Positions 42,673 through 49,256 of a stretch of DNA of 64,000 bases are shown in pieces (position 1 is the stretch's first letter; each line of letters begins with the position of its first letter). The stretch is taken from assembly GCF_002592005.1 (NCBI RefSeq), contig NZ_NVQF01000007.1, positions 1-64,000 of the forward strand, written 5' to 3'. Both the position numbers and the translations under genes were made by a program. Origin of the DNA: Mycolicibacterium palauense. GTDB lineage: Bacteria > Actinomycetota > Actinomycetes > Mycobacteriales > Mycobacteriaceae. The notes beneath the pieces were generated by a model. It ran no database searches. It was not told where the DNA came from and saw only the letters and a list, made by a program, of their open reading frames with translations.

Positions 42673-43875
42673 TCAGGTCCCCTTCACGTTGAGCACCTGG
42701 CGCAGCGTGGTGATCACGTCGACCAGGGGTTCCGCATCGGCCATCACCTGGTCGATGTCCTTGTAGCAGCTGGGGATTTCGTCCACCAGCTTCTCTGCGA
42801 TGTCCGACCGCCACTCGATGCCCTGCATCTGGTCAGCGAGATCCTGTGCGGTGAAGAGCTTCTTGGCCTGGCTGCGCGAATGCCGTCGACCCGCCCCATG
42901 TGGTGCCGAGTACAGGCCAGGTGCGTACCCCTTGCCGCGCACCACGTACGACCGGCTGCCCATGGATCCGGGGATGACACCCGGCTTGCCCTCGGTCGCG
43001 TCGATAGCGCCCTTGCGAGTCAGCCACACGTACTTGTCACCGTGCAGCACGCGGGTCGTGTAGTTGTGGTGGCAGTTGATGCGCTCCAGCTCGACGCGCT
43101 GAGGCTGCACGCCCAGCCACCATGCGAACACCTGCACGAAGCGATCCATCATCTCGGCGCGGTTGAGATAGGCAAAACGCTGCGCCCACCCCAGATCCTT
43201 GATGTACCGGTTGAATCCGTGCGTATCCTCCATGAGCCACGCCAGATCTCGGTGGGGCAGCTTCTCCCCAATCTGGTCGCAGAACACCTGTGCGGCCTTG
43301 ATGTGGCGCTGGGCGATCTTGTTGCCCACACCACGAGAACCGCTGTGCAGGAACAGCCACACATTGTCCTCGGCGTCCACGCACAGCTCGATGAAGTGGT
43401 TGCCGCCGCCGAGTGATCCAAGCTGCTCCATCCACTTCGGCGAATGCGACAGGTCCACATCCAGGTCTTGCTGGAGCTGGGTCAACTCCTCGTGACGCTT
43501 CCGCGTGAATGAGAACCTCGACAACGTCGAGTTGTAGTTGCCGGGGGAGAGCGGAATGGCCTCTTCGAGCTGTCGGCGCAACGACCCCAGGTCGCGACTC
43601 ATCCCAGCACCGAACAGCCGGTCGCCCGTGAAGCGCGTCTTGACTGCGATCATCCCGCAGCCGATGTCCACACCCACCGCGGCCGGCATCACCGCACCAA
43701 CCGTGGGGATCACCGTGCCCACCGCAGAGCCCTTACCCGAATGGGCATCAGGCATCAACGCAATGTGCGGGTAGACGAACGGCATCGAGGCGATCTCGTT
43801 GGCCTGTTCGATGGTGGCCTGATCGATCTCACTCGCGAATGAAACAACCTTCGAGTTCAGCAGTGTGTAGCTCAC
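42673..43875 (-). CDS. rtcB: RtcB-family RNA ligase
   Basis: 400 residues. All RtcB landmarks are present: M-P-D-A-H-S-G-K-G, V-G-V-D-I-G-C-G-M (metal-binding Cys), G-G-G-N-H-F-I-E, H-S-G-S-R-G-V-G-N and P-H-G-A-G-R-R-H-S-R (guanylated His). It joins 2',3'-cyclic-phosphate and 5'-OH RNA ends using GTP and Mn2+, the ends left by anticodon nucleases and some ribotoxins. GTG start overlaps the upstream gene. Located just downstream of a tRNA island and a GGQ protein, which suggests tRNA/rRNA repair. Confidence 0.93.
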   Translation of the reverse strand: MSYTLLNSKVVSFASEIDQATIEQANEIASMPFVYPHIALMPDAHSGKGSAVGTVIPTVGAVMPAAVGVDIGCGMIAVKTRFTGDRLFGAGMSRDLGSLRRQLEEAIPLSPGNYNSTLSRFSFTRKRHEELTQLQQDLDVDLSHSPKWMEQLGSLGGGNHFIELCVDAEDNVWLFLHSGSRGVGNKIAQRHIKAAQVFCDQIGEKLPHRDLAWLMEDTHGFNRYIKDLGWAQRFAYLNRAEMMDRFVQVFAWWLGVQPQRVELERINCHHNYTTRVLHGDKYVWLTRKGAIDATEGKPGVIPGSMGSRSYVVRGKGYAPGLYSAPHGAGRRHSRSQAKKLFTAQDLADQMQGIEWRSDIAEKLVDEIPSCYKDIDQVMADAEPLVDVITTLRQVLNVKGT

Positions 43876-44078
43876 TTGCCCAGCACCTCCAGGGCCTTCT
43901 TCAGCTCCTTGCGCAGCTGCTTGATCTCCCCCACGGTGAGACGGGTGGCCGCCCACCTCGCGTGGTCGGTATCCATCTGCACCAGGATGTCCGCCTCCCG
44001 CGTGCCGATGGCGTCGATGTTGACCTCGCCGCCGCTCTTGGTCTTCATGCGGGTGGAAAACTTCTTGGTATTGATCAC
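43872..44078 (-). CDS. small phage protein upstream of rtcB
   Basis: 68 residues; basic N-terminus, helical Lys/Leu-rich C-terminus (I-K-Q-L-R-K-E-L-K-K-A-L). Overlaps the rtcB GTG by 4 bp, so tightly coupled to it. Confidence 0.6.
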   Translation of the reverse strand: MINTKKFSTRMKTKSGGEVNIDAIGTREADILVQMDTDHARWAATRLTVGEIKQLRKELKKALEVLGK

Positions 44079-44338
44079 GATTCGAGCAGCTCCTTGATGA
44101 TGTCGCCAATGAAGTGGTACGTCTTCGTGTGAATGGCCTTCTGGGATGTCTTAGCGCTCTGGTAGATCACGTCCACCTCGAAGTACACCGAGTCCGTGCC
44201 CTCTTCGCAGTAGCCGTTGAATGCAACATCGAAGATTGACCCGTAGCGCTCCCCAACCTCGGATAGAAGCCTGCACCCCAGGCGCTTCGACATCGCATCG
44301 AAGCAACCCGGGATGAGGCGTTCCTCCACCGCGGTCAC
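44075..44338 (-). CDS. small phage protein of unknown function
   Basis: 87 residues from GTG at 44338, which overlaps the stop of a tiny membrane peptide; a longer frame to 44386 is possible but would overlap that peptide. No family recognised. Confidence 0.5.
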   Translation of the reverse strand: MTAVEERLIPGCFDAMSKRLGCRLLSEVGERYGSIFDVAFNGYCEEGTDSVYFEVDVIYQSAKTSQKAIHTKTYHFIGDIIKELLES

Positions 44339-44415
44339 AGAAGGCCCTGACGCTTCAGAAGAGCCCAGATGAGCATCCCGAGCCACCGCCAGAAAGTGGG
44401 GTTTCCCATTGCCAT
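44335..44415 (-). CDS. 26-residue membrane peptide
   Basis: M-A-M-G-N-P-T-F-W-R-W-L-G-M-L-I-W-A-L-L then K-R-Q-G-L-L: a single hydrophobic helix with a basic end. First frame of the rtcB operon, 21 bp downstream of a GTGAAACAGG site. Confidence 0.5.
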   Translation of the reverse strand: MAMGNPTFWRWLGMLIWALLKRQGLL

Positions 44416-44435
44416 GTCGAGTACATTACGGGCCC

Positions 44436-44449
44436 ACCTGTTTCACTCC
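44436..44449 (-). promoter_or_regulatory. GTGAAACAGG site at head of the rtcB operon
   Basis: Plus-strand ACCTGTTTCACTCC; in the transcribed sense GTGAAACAGGT, followed by TAATGT before the ATG. Same 21-bp distance to the start as at 41576. Confidence 0.5.
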
Positions 44450-44456
44450 TGAACGC

Positions 44457-44483
44457 AAAAAACCCCAGGTCAGAGACCTGGGG
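44457..44483 (-). terminator. rho-independent terminator of the tRNA island
   Basis: On the minus strand CCCCAGGTC-TCT-GACCTGGGG is followed by TTTTTT: a 9-bp perfect stem with a 3-base loop, directly after the last tRNA. Confidence 0.9.
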
Positions 44484-44489
44484 CTGTTG

Positions 44490-44560
44490 CAGTTCGTAGG
44501 GGACTCGAACCCCTACCTACAGATTGAGAATCTGGGATGCTGCCTTTACACCAACGAACC
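44490..44560 (-). tRNA. tRNA-Glu(CTC)
   Basis: Acceptor GGTTCGT/ACGAACT, anticodon loop TTCTCAA, T-arm AGGGG-TTCGAGT-CCCCT. Discriminator G; CCA not encoded. Its 5' end overlaps the tail of the GGQ protein gene. Confidence 0.9.
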
Positions 44561-44899
44561 ATTGCTGACGACCCACTGGCCGTCATCACGAACCTCCGTC
44601 TTAAGGTTCACCGGCCACATGTCGCGCTCAACTCGGGCCTTCAGAAGCGTCTCCTGGCCACACTGACGCTTCACCCATGTGCGGAACGTTGAGGTTTGCG
44701 CCATGCGCTTGAACGCCAACCGCTTGTTCTGCAACTGACTGCGCTCATCGCGAGCCTCACCAACGGCGCCGGAAGCCCTGTGAGTGACTCGGACACCGGT
44801 TTCCCGCTTGTTCTGATTCTGCCCACCCTTGCCGCCGGCACGAAATGTGTCGACCTGGCAGTCATCAAGGGTGACCGAGAATGCTAGTTCCATACTCAC
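44546..44899 (-). CDS. stand-alone GGQ (RF-1 domain) protein, PrfH-like ribosome rescue factor
   Basis: 117 residues. R-A-G-G-K-G-G-Q-N-Q-N-K places GGQ at residues 25-27, followed by V-R-V-T-H-R-A-S-G and S-Q-L-Q-N-K-R-L-A, the hallmark of class I release factor domain 3. The codon-recognition domain is absent, so it hydrolyses peptidyl-tRNA without reading a stop codon. Bacterial prfH is often paired with rtcB; here rtcB lies 0.7 kb downstream on the same strand. Embedded between two tRNA genes. GTG at 44899 or ATG at 44893. Confidence 0.85.
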   Translation of the reverse strand: MSMELAFSVTLDDCQVDTFRAGGKGGQNQNKRETGVRVTHRASGAVGEARDERSQLQNKRLAFKRMAQTSTFRTWVKRQCGQETLLKARVERDMWPVNLKTEVRDDGQWVVSNGSLV

Positions 44900-44974
44900 G
44901 TCCCGACGACGGGATTTGAACCCGTGTATCCACCTCGACAGGGTGGCGTCCTGGGCCGCTAGACGACACCGGGA
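44900..44974 (-). tRNA. tRNA-Asp(GTC)
   Basis: Acceptor TCCCGGT/GTCGGGA with G-T pairs, anticodon arm CCACC-CTGTCGA-GGTGG, T-arm ACGGG-TTCAAAT-CCCGT. Abuts the GGQ gene start. Confidence 0.9.
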
Positions 44975-45000
44975 TTGTTGGACTTGACGCGTACCTCACG

Positions 45001-45040
45001 GGTCAACTTTCTGGGAATCAAACCCTGGAGCTGCTTGACC
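45001..45040 (-). tRNA. mini tRNA-like remnant (acceptor stem plus one arm)
   Basis: GGTCAA/TTGACC acceptor-like stem encloses only AGCAGCTC and a hairpin CAGGG-TTTGATT-CCCAG, as if D-loop to variable loop had been deleted. It occupies a tRNA-sized gap between Asp and Glu. Probably a decayed tRNA; function unknown. Confidence 0.4.
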
Positions 45041-45050
45041 AAAACTCCCG

Positions 45051-45124
45051 CATTCCGAGCGGGATTCGAACCCGCACTCTCCTGAGTGAAAATCAGGTGG
45101 GATGACCAATTACCCTATCGGAAC
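45051..45124 (-). tRNA. tRNA-Glu(TTC)
   Basis: Acceptor GTTCCGA/TCGGAAT, anticodon arm CCTGA-TTTTCAC-TCAGG, T-arm GCGGG-TTCGAAT-CCCGC. Second Glu isoacceptor. Confidence 0.9.
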
Positions 45125-45130
45125 ACAATG

Positions 45131-45198
45131 TGGAGTACCGGGGAATCGGACCCCGCCTCTGAGTTTGCAAAACTCGGAGTCTCACCAGACAGCACCCC
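45131..45198 (-). tRNA. tRNA-Ala(TGC), shortened D-arm
   Basis: Acceptor GGGGTGC/GTACTCC, anticodon loop TTTGCAA, T-arm CGGGG-TCCGATT-CCCCG. The D-arm is GTCT-GGTG-AGAC with a 4-base loop, making the tRNA 68 nt. Confidence 0.75.
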
Positions 45199-45199
45199 G

Positions 45200-45330
45200 T
45201 TAAGCCGCCTTCCGGCGATGTGGACGACCGTGCCCCTTGTTGCGTGCTCCGTATGTTGGAGTCAACGCATGATGATTGGGGCACAGCACTCGCAGATTCG
45301 CCCGCGAGTTGTTGGTGTAGGTCTCTTGAC
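45200..45330 (-). pseudogene. C-terminal remnant of an HNH endonuclease
   Basis: Between tRNA-Ala and tRNA-Thr the minus strand encodes about 40 residues: N-S-R-A-N-L-R-V-L-C-P-N-H-H-A-L-T-P-T-Y then a basic tail and stop. This is the end of a phage HNH homing-type nuclease; an in-frame TAG lies just upstream and the N-terminus is gone. Confidence 0.65.
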
Positions 45331-45355
45331 GGACCTATTGTGCAAAAAAGAGCTG

Positions 45356-45427
45356 AGCCCCTACGACGATTCGAACGCCGCACGCCGATTTACAAGATCG
45401 GAGCTTTTCCTACTAAGCTATAAGGGC
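45356..45427 (-). tRNA. tRNA-Thr(TGT)
   Basis: Acceptor GCCCTTA/TAGGGGC, anticodon arm CCGAT-CTTGTAA-ATCGG, T-loop TTCGAAT. Discriminator T. Confidence 0.88.
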
Positions 45428-45431
45428 CTGG

Positions 45432-45499
45432 TAGCCGGTCAAGGAATCAAACCCTGCTTAGTTGGATGTAAGCCAACCTTCGTCTCAGACTAACCAGCC
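45432..45499 (-). tRNA. tRNA-Val(TAC), minimal D-arm
   Basis: Acceptor GGCTGGT/ACCGGCT, anticodon arm GTTGG-CTTACAT-CCAAC, T-loop TTTGATT. D-arm reduced to GTC-TGA-GAC; total 68 nt. Confidence 0.75.
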
Positions 45500-45503
45500 A
45501 TGG

Positions 45504-45578
45504 AGCATCCGCACGGAATCGAACCGAAACTTTCAGGGTGGAAGCCTGACGTGCTAGACCGTTAAACACTACGGACGC
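45504..45578 (-). tRNA. tRNA-Gly(TCC)
   Basis: Acceptor GCGTCCG/CGGATGC, anticodon arm TCAGG-CTTCCAC-CCTGA, T-loop TTCGATT. Discriminator T. Confidence 0.88.
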
Positions 45579-45598
45579 ATAGGTATTCAATTATGTTG

Positions 45599-45665
45599 CG
45601 CGACAGGAGGGAGTCGAACCCCCATCCGACCGCTTAGGAGGCGGCTGGCCGTCCAGTGCTGCCGC
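45599..45665 (-). tRNA. tRNA-Arg(CCT), shortened D-arm
   Basis: Acceptor GCGGCAG/CTGTCGC, D-arm CTGG-ACGG-CCAG (4-base loop), anticodon loop CTCCTAA, T-arm GGGGG-TTCGACT-CCCTC. 67 nt; reads the rare AGG codon. Confidence 0.75.
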
Positions 45666-45828
45666 ATCGGACCTTGCTAATGATCTCCAAGTCCTCATAC
45701 TCGCGGGACTCTTCGTAATCCCACTCGCGCCGCCACAGACGATCCTCAGCGGCCCGCTGACGCAACGCCAACATGTCACCGCCACAACACCCTCGGCAAC
45801 ACGTCCTACGTCGCAGCATGGATGACAC
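45634..45828 (-). CDS. small Cys/Arg-rich protein between tRNAs
   Basis: About 64 residues from a GTG with GGAGGT just upstream: R-R-R-T-C-C-R-G-C-C-G-G, then a charged helix (R-R-E-W-D-Y-E-E-S-R-E-Y). The end overlaps the tRNA-Arg 5' half, as other genes in this island overlap tRNAs. No family recognised. Confidence 0.4.
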   Translation of the reverse strand: MSSMLRRRTCCRGCCGGDMLALRQRAAEDRLWRREWDYEESREYEDLEIISKVRCGSTGRPAAS

Positions 45829-45845
45829 AGCTACCTCCAAGTGGT

Positions 45846-45915
45846 AGGGACACCGGGTACTGACCCCAGGATGCCGTCTTATCAGAACGGAGTGATAACC
45901 ATTTCACTATGTCCC
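45846..45915 (-). tRNA. tRNA-Ile(GAT)
   Basis: Acceptor GGGACAT/GTGTCCC, anticodon loop CTGATAA; T-loop TCAGTAC is atypical. 70 nt. Confidence 0.8.
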
Positions 45916-45917
45916 AG

Positions 45918-45991
45918 TAGGCCCAGAAGGAATTGAACCCTCGTCCCCGGATTAAGAGTCCGGTGCTATTCCCAACTTCAGCTATAGGCCC
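45918..45991 (-). tRNA. tRNA-Lys(CTT)
   Basis: Acceptor GGGCCTA/TGGGCCT, anticodon arm CCGGA-CTCTTAA-TCCGG, T-loop TTCAATT. Only 2 bp from tRNA-Ile. Confidence 0.88.
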
Positions 45992-46095
45992 ATATCCGGC
46001 AGTAACGGGGCCGGGGCCGAGTAGTCTTCAGCCACCCGATGGCCTACTACTACCTCTTTCGTCGTCGCGCCGGGTCAGGGCGGTCGGGATTTGCG

Positions 46096-46169
46096 TACTC
46101 GACGCGAGAGTCGAACTCGCAAGCACCTGAGTTTGAATCAGGCGGCTTTGCCGGTTTGCCTAGTCGAGC
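46096..46169 (-). tRNA. tRNA-Leu(CAA), class I-sized
   Basis: Acceptor GCTCGAC/GTCGAGT, anticodon arm CCTGA-TTCAAAC-TCAGG, T-arm GCGAG-TTCGACT-CTCGC. At 74 nt it lacks the long variable arm usual for Leu. Confidence 0.8.
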
Positions 46170-46170
46170 A

Positions 46171-46644
46171 TTACGCCGCAGCTTTCCACGGCTTGTTTGT
46201 GTCGCACTGAGAATGACAGTTGGGACAGAGAAACCTCAGGTTCTCGGCGCGGTTATCGAGAGGGTTGCCGTCTATATGATCAATCTCCAGAACGATTGGA
46301 AGCCCCATCCATGAATCATCCAACCCGCATAGCTCACACACCGCTGGACGACCGATCTCGCTCAGTGCGCGGCGAAGGCGTTTGACATCTTCACGGTTAC
46401 TACCCTCAGGGCGAACCACAAGGATCTCAGTGGCCGCCTTTCGGCGGTTTGACGTCCCTCGACCGGCAGTCGTGTTTCGAAAGTGGCTTGTATCCAACCC
46501 CATGCGTACCACACGATTACGCATATGGAAGTGGCTACCGCCCGCCACCTTGATACCTAGTCTGCGGAGCACGTCTGACATCGACGTGCAACTAGCGACC
46601 GCATCCGCCACCTGGGCGTCGGTATATGTTCTTTGTCTCCCCAT
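46171..46644 (-). CDS. HNH endonuclease (homing type) inside the tRNA island
   Basis: 157 residues. The N-terminal HTH-like part (Y-T-D-A-Q-V-A-D-A-V-A, S-D-V-L-R-R-L-G-I) is followed by C-E-L-C-G, E-I-D-H-I-D-G-N-P-L-D-N-R and N-L-R-F-L-C-P-N-C-H. A DNA-cutting mobile gene exactly filling the gap between two tRNA-Leu genes (2-5 bp margins), which implies insertion into a former tRNA-tRNA spacer. Confidence 0.88.
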   Translation of the reverse strand: MGRQRTYTDAQVADAVASCTSMSDVLRRLGIKVAGGSHFHMRNRVVRMGLDTSHFRNTTAGRGTSNRRKAATEILVVRPEGSNREDVKRLRRALSEIGRPAVCELCGLDDSWMGLPIVLEIDHIDGNPLDNRAENLRFLCPNCHSQCDTNKPWKAAA

Positions 46645-46648
46645 TGCG

Positions 46649-46721
46649 TACCGAGGGCGGGGGTCGAACCCGCATACACCTGATTCTAAGTCAGGCGGCT
46701 CGCCAGATGGCCTACCTCGGC
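46649..46721 (-). tRNA. tRNA-Leu(TAG)
   Basis: Acceptor GCCGAGG/CCTCGGT, anticodon arm CCTGA-CTTAGAA-TCAGG, T-loop TTCGACC. Also without a long variable arm. Confidence 0.85.
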
Positions 46722-46769
46722 ATATCGGGGAAGCCCCCGTAGTTCGGGATCCCCCCTGTGACCTATTGG

Positions 46770-46841
46770 AACCGGGAGTCGGATCTGCACCGACGTAGGT
46801 CGGCTTTGCAGGCCGCCGCTTAACTACTCAGCCATCCCGGC
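46770..46841 (-). tRNA. tRNA-Cys(GCA)
   Basis: Acceptor GCCGGGA/TCCCGGT, anticodon loop CTGCAAA, T-arm GTCGG-TGCAGAT-CCGAC with a non-canonical T-loop. 5' end overlaps the tail of the next gene. Confidence 0.8.
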
Positions 46842-47096
46842 TTGTTCCCACCCCGGCCAATCATGGATGGTGGGAATGCGGCCCTGAGATCCATTCAGAG
46901 CCACGTTCACCTGCAGGGCGTAGGAAAGCCATGGACGAAGGTCATCCACGTCCTCTCCGTTGCCCTCAGCCTCATCTCTGGCAGCCTGCAGGATCTCTGC
47001 TATCTGCTGTCGACGGGCCACGACGGCCGGATGGCTGTTGAACCATTCGATCGCCGGCTGGAGAAACTTGGGATCTTCCTTCAGCAAGCCAGCCAT
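46824..47096 (-). CDS. phage protein embedded in the tRNA island
   Basis: 90 residues from ATG at 47096 (GGGGAAAC upstream): M-A-G-L-L-K-E-D-P-K-F start, helical, acidic middle, ends W-E-Q-A-G-M-A-E and overlaps tRNA-Cys by 18 bp. No family recognised. Confidence 0.6.
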   Translation of the reverse strand: MAGLLKEDPKFLQPAIEWFNSHPAVVARRQQIAEILQAARDEAEGNGEDVDDLRPWLSYALQVNVALNGSQGRIPTIHDWPGWEQAGMAE

Positions 47097-47112
47097 CGTT
47101 TCCCCTAAGTGG

Positions 47113-47183
47113 TCAGACCGGACGGGCACGATCCGTCCCCTGCACAGTCACAGTGTGCAATGCTTCCGCTACACCACGGCCTT
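47113..47183 (-). tRNA. tRNA-His(GTG)
   Basis: Anticodon arm GCACA-CTGTGAC-TGTGC, T-arm GACGG-ATCGTGC-CCGTC with odd loop, acceptor AAGGCCG/CGGTCTG with the end pair mismatched; followed by ACCA, so CCA appears encoded. Confidence 0.75.
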
Positions 47184-47186
47184 GTG

Positions 47187-47259
47187 CGCCCCTGAAAGGA
47201 TTCGAACCTCCACAGGCATGGCTTCGTAGGCCATCGCTCTTCCGTTGAGCTACAGAGGC
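47187..47259 (-). tRNA. tRNA-Arg(ACG)
   Basis: Acceptor GCCTCTG/CAGGGGC, D-arm GCTC/GAGC, anticodon arm ATGGC-CTACGAA-GCCAT, T-loop TTCGAAT. Fully canonical. Confidence 0.92.
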
Positions 47260-47295
47260 AGTTGAGCTTTAACCATCTGCTTTATTAGATTGCAG

Positions 47296-47637
47296 TTAGC
47301 GCAAAGGGTTTGATACCCTTCCGGCCAACCGCGATTCCTTAGCTGCTGGCCGCTCCTGGCTAGCAGGAGCAAGCAAGCACAACGCTCGATGCAACCAAGT
47401 AGCAGCCGCTAAGAGCCCGCCATCCGGGTCGTCCACCGCATAACACGGCAGATCACCAAACTTCTCACGGTACATCTCGATAGCAGTGGCATGCCCGCCC
47501 TCATAAGACCAACCGATGAACGCGCACGCACGCTCAGCCTCAGCCGTAGAAGGCAAGGGCCCCCAGAAGTCAGGCACGGCGCTGCCACCCATCCATTTCC
47601 ATCTGACTGCGATGCGAACGGTGGTCGTCATCGTCAT
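47296..47637 (-). CDS. phage protein of unknown function in the tRNA island
   Basis: About 113 residues: R-W-K-W-M-G-G-S-A-V-P-D-F-W-G-P-L start region, E-M-Y-R-E-K-F-G, Ala/Leu-rich end. Overlaps the 47570-47824 gene by about 68 bp in another frame, with a weak ribosome site. Confidence 0.5.
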   Translation of the reverse strand: MTMTTTVRIAVRWKWMGGSAVPDFWGPLPSTAEAERACAFIGWSYEGGHATAIEMYREKFGDLPCYAVDDPDGGLLAAATWLHRALCLLAPASQERPAAKESRLAGRVSNPLR

Positions 47638-47824
47638 AACCAACCGAAACGCAAATCAGGTACCAACCCGGCTTAACCCAAAGCTCAAGGTTCTCGCCGT
47701 GAACATTTAACCCACTATCCTCGGCGACATACAGCAGGGCGTCAATCGACCGCTTAACAGCGTCGGGCGTCATAGCGCTATGACAGGCGTGATAAAAGAA
47801 ATGCTTCTCAGGCACACTCGGCAT
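47570..47824 (-). CDS. phage protein of unknown function in the tRNA island
   Basis: 84 residues; ATG with GGGGGAG seven bases upstream; M-P-S-V-P-E-K-H-F-F start, hydrophobic core L-E-L-W-V-K-P-G-W-Y-L-I-C-V-S. No family recognised. Confidence 0.55.
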   Translation of the reverse strand: MPSVPEKHFFYHACHSAMTPDAVKRSIDALLYVAEDSGLNVHGENLELWVKPGWYLICVSVGYDDDDHRSHRSQMEMDGWQRRA

Positions 47825-47874
47825 GAAACAACTCCCCCGCATACTCGGCGACCATCTTCTTTGATTCCATCTGG

Positions 47875-47945
47875 TTGCGCAGCTGGGATTCGAACCCAGA
47901 GCCTCGGCTTATGAGACCGAGATGTTCCCCTTACACTACCGCGCA
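47875..47945 (-). tRNA. tRNA-Met(CAT)
   Basis: Acceptor TGCGCGG/CTGCGCA, anticodon loop CTCATAA, T-arm CTGGG-TTCGAAT-CCCAG. Elongator or Ile2 identity cannot be decided. Confidence 0.88.
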
Positions 47946-48000
47946 ATATCCGGATTGGTTCGCCTCTCACCGGCATCGAGGAGTGGTTTCCACTTCATAC

Positions 48001-48077
48001 GTCGGAACGCTTGGATTCGAACCAAGGGCCTCCCGGGTTTCAACCGGGCGCTCTCACCTCACTGAGCTACGATCCGA
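48001..48077 (-). tRNA. tRNA-Phe(GAA)
   Basis: Acceptor TCGGATC/GTTCCGA with one mismatch, anticodon arm CCCGG-TTGAAAC-CCGGG, T-arm CTTGG-TTCGAAT-CCAAG. Confidence 0.9.
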
Positions 48078-48124
48078 GGAGTCCCACCCATTCATGCCAG
48101 CCCCTCTGGCAACCTGTATTCACT

Positions 48125-48295
48125 CTTAGTGGCCACCAGGCGGGTGGGGGTAAGCGGAGGGCTGTGGGCACGATCCACACGGGTTGTCTACCGCGCACCC
48201 CTTAGCAGGGGGCCCCAGCTCCCTGGCTGGTTAGCTCTCCAAAGTTCCCGGTCGCTCTGCCAGTTGAGACGTATACCCCTGACGCACCAACAGTC
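48125..48295 (-). other. two degenerate tRNA-like elements
   Basis: 48140-48206: T-arm-like TGTGG-ATCGTGC-CCACA with a GGGGTGC/GCCCTCC end helix but no anticodon arm. 48207-48290: GGGG/CCCC ends, normal D-arm text CTCAACTGGCAGAG and a CCAGC/GCTGG arm, but no pairable anticodon stem. No supported reading frame. Confidence 0.4.
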
Positions 48296-48340
48296 CTTCG
48301 CGCGAACTAGGTGTTGGCTCCCACCGTGCACGGCAGGCGA

Positions 48341-48424
48341 CGAGGGCAGGTGGATTCGAACCACCAACCACCAGTTGCGAAGAGCGGAGGTCTTGATCCC
48401 CAAGCAGCATCACCTGCTACCCGG
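48341..48424 (-). tRNA. tRNA-like, isotype uncertain (Leu CAA or Arg TCG)
   Basis: Perfect T-arm GGTGG-TTCGAAT-CCACC; acceptor CCGGGTA/TGCCCTC pairs only at positions 3-7. Two anticodon choices exist (GGGG-ATCAAGA-CCTC or CCGCT-CTTCGCA-ACTGG). Likely degenerate. Confidence 0.4.
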
Positions 48425-48500
48425 TATTCGACACCGGTCGGGGCACTCGCCCCTGCTTCACTCTCCAGATGCCGGTCGAGTTGCTTTTACCCTGCGCCTC
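48425..48500 (-). other. Ser-like degenerate tRNA element
   Basis: T-arm CCGGT-GTCGAAT-ACCGG, a variable-arm-like GGGGC-GAGT-GCCCC and a CTGGAGA loop (GGA, Ser) are present in class II order, but no acceptor stem closes; the T-arm 3' strand runs into the neighbouring element. Confidence 0.35.
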
Positions 48501-48523
48501 CCCGGCTTGTGGCGCAGCATGTG

Positions 48524-48597
48524 TGGAGTCACCGAGGCTTGAACTCGGCTCTGCTGGACTGCGAATCCGGCGTTTTACCTTGTTAAACTACAACCCC
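48524..48597 (-). tRNA. tRNA-Ala(CGC)
   Basis: Acceptor GGGGTTG/TGACTCC, anticodon loop TTCGCAG, T-loop TTCAAGC. Second Ala isoacceptor. Confidence 0.82.
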
Positions 48598-48824
48598 ATT
48601 GTGCGGTTTCGGGTGTCGCGATTCACCCTACCGAGAGGTCCGCTATCTCGGATCCGTGGTTGGATAACACAGCCAGCGGCATCGGACTGCGACCCCGTAA
48701 ATTAACGTCACCAGGGATCAGGGCGGGTAGTTATCCGATCTACCAACGGCTAGTTCGGTCCGGCCCAGTTTTAACCCGCTCGGGCCGGGGGTGGGAAGCA
48801 GTTTGAATTGATGCTCAACAATCG
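48598..48824 (-). other. structured gap without genes, degenerate tRNA-like hairpins
   Basis: About 225 bp. CCGAGA/TCTCGG (48631-48651) and GCGGGT/ACCCGC (about 48723-48780) inverted repeats are visible; GGGTG/CACCC forms a T-arm-like hairpin. No convincing reading frame or complete cloverleaf. Confidence 0.35.
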
Positions 48825-48896
48825 CTGGAAACCCTGGATTCGAACCAAGAATGACGGGTTCAGATCCCGTAGTGTTGCCGGTTACACCAGTCTCCA
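48825..48896 (-). tRNA. tRNA-Gln(CTG)
   Basis: Acceptor TGGAGAC/GTTTCCA, anticodon arm ACGGG-ATCTGAA-CCCGT, T-loop TTCGAAT. Discriminator G. Confidence 0.9.
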
Positions 48897-49177
48897 ATGC
48901 TGGAAAGGCATTTCGGTCGGCCCACCTCTCCACTGGCCGGTGGGCAGTCGATTCGGGGTCGAGCCCCTCCCTCGTCTGTGTTCCCCACTAGGACTGGCCT
49001 TGCGAGCAGGGGCCCTCATGTTGGTGTCGCAAGCCACGAACGGGTGCCCCGTCAGTCCCAAGATTGGAGACGCTTAGTTCAGTAGGCCCAGCGTCACTGC
49101 CTACACGATCCCAGGCTGGGGACGGTCCTACTTTCCCTCACCGTGCCCACGGGTGGGAGTGGTACCTCTCGTGTGTT
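48897..49177 (-). other. structured gap without genes
   Basis: 280 bp. Contains the hairpin CCACTGG/CCGGTGG (48929-48942), GGGGC/GCCCC pairs and GTAGGC/GCCTAC. An about 57-nt element closed by GGC(C)AGTC/GACTGCC looks like a tRNA without an anticodon arm. Confidence 0.35.
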
Positions 49178-49256
49178 GTCTCGCCGTGAGGAGTCGAACC
49201 TCCACACCCGAAGGAAGGGCTTTACAGGCCCCGTTGCTCACCTATGCGCGACGAGA
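49178..49256 (-). tRNA. tRNA-Tyr(GTA)
   Basis: Acceptor TCTCGTC/GGCGAGA, anticodon loop CTGTAAA, extended variable arm (TTCCTTCGGGT), T-loop TTCGACT. Proper class II shape. Confidence 0.85.
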
